Source of the DNA: Gammaproteobacteria bacterium
GTDB taxonomy: Bacteria > Pseudomonadota > Gammaproteobacteria > Enterobacterales > GCA-2746155
DNA: 34,153 nt
NCBI GenBank assembly: GCA_030589945.1
Contig: JAUUZN010000024.1
Span: forward strand, 1-34,153
Direction of reading: 5' to 3'
The notes under the pieces: generated by a model
Databases searched by the model: none
The model's input: only the letters and a program-made list of their open reading frames with translations
What the model was told of the DNA's origin: nothing
Part shown: one piece after another, positions 33,953-34,153 of the stretch
How the letters are laid out: each line of letters begins with the position of its first letter
Position numbering within the stretch: position 1 is the first letter of the stretch
Translations under genes and position numbers: made by a program

Positions 33953-33994
33953 TAAACTAATAGTGGTAAACTAATGGTGTTAAACTAATGGATA
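33953..33994 (+). repeat. Three tandem 14-bp repeats (TAAACTAAT core)
   Basis: TAAACTAATAGTGG (33953-33966), TAAACTAATGGTGT (33967-33980) and TAAACTAATGGATA (33981-33994) are contiguous, with an invariant TAAACTAAT core. They lie 36 bases before the final gene, so they could be an operator array or a slippage product. Confidence 0.8.
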
Positions 33995-34030
33995 ATCAGT
34001 ATTTAGCAACTGTGTAGAGGCATCGAACAA

Positions 34031-34153
34031 ATGGAAACATCTTCAAAAACTAAATTAACGTCTAATTTACCAAAACTAATAACGTCAGCATTAGTACTGT
34101 TATTGGTCGTCGGTTATTTCGTTAGCATTTATTGGAGTTTTGAACCCACTCAG
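34031..34153 (+). CDS. Probable DUF2333-family membrane protein, 5' part only
   Basis: The frame starts at 34031 after AGAGG and runs off the window. The 41 visible residues are a short polar N-terminus, a membrane helix (LITSALVLLLVVGYFVSIYW) and WSFEPTQ. A helix ending in a YWS-x-EP motif is typical of DUF2333 proteins, which have a single N-terminal anchor. The assignment rests on this short stretch only. Confidence 0.5.
   Translation, partial: METSSKTKLTSNLPKLITSALVLLLVVGYFVSIYWSFEPTQ

Overview
The window looks like chromosomal DNA of an AT-rich, probably marine gammaproteobacterium. This rests on the gene set (rnr-rlmB, rpsF-rpsR-rplI-dnaB, fadH, dusA, pspA/pspC, YchJ, BCP, YjbQ) and on two large membrane-anchored TolB/FlgO-like plus TPR proteins of a type common in marine Gammaproteobacteria. 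The Kangiella/Aliikangiella group is a guess from style, not a demonstrated assignment. No rRNA, tRNA, CRISPR array, intact transposase or prophage gene is visible.

Layout. 1-6.7 kb: 3' end of an MFS-type transporter, a Tat-targeted SDR/epimerase, a convergent YchJ-like SEC-C protein, a TolB/TPR signalling-type protein and fadH. 6.8-10.5 kb: a four-gene same-strand run with a secreted spondin-domain protein, a spondin-domain lipoprotein, an OmpR-type response regulator and its histidine kinase. 10.5-14.4 kb: bcp facing away from rnr-rlmB. 14.5-18.7 kb: an accessory block with a membrane protein/XRE regulator pair behind an operator-like cluster, a frameshifted alpha/beta hydrolase, and a class C beta-lactamase-like serine hydrolase. 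18.7-20.3 kb: rpsF-rpsR-rplI with a strong promoter and a clear terminator, and no priB. 20.3-23 kb: an unrecognised U32-like protein and the second TolB/TPR protein. 23.2-25 kb: dnaB and yjbQ.

25.1-31.2 kb is six minus-strand genes with gaps of at most 35 bases or overlaps: a TAP-like peptidase, an ABC ATPase, an ABC-2 permease, transaldolase, a SAM methyltransferase and a ferritin-like di-iron protein. One good promoter lies upstream, so they may form one transcript. 31.3-31.5 kb holds a repeat cluster ending in a perfect 45-bp inverted repeat directly before dusA. 32.7-33.9 kb is a reduced psp locus (pspA, pspC, a 52-aa membrane ORF, no pspB), followed by three 14-bp tandem repeats and the start of a probable DUF2333 gene cut by the window end.

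The least explained parts are the methyltransferase/di-iron pair, the spondin/two-component locus, the 31.3-31.5 kb repeat structure and the operator cluster before the membrane protein/XRE pair. Functions come from motif recognition by eye; no database search was possible.
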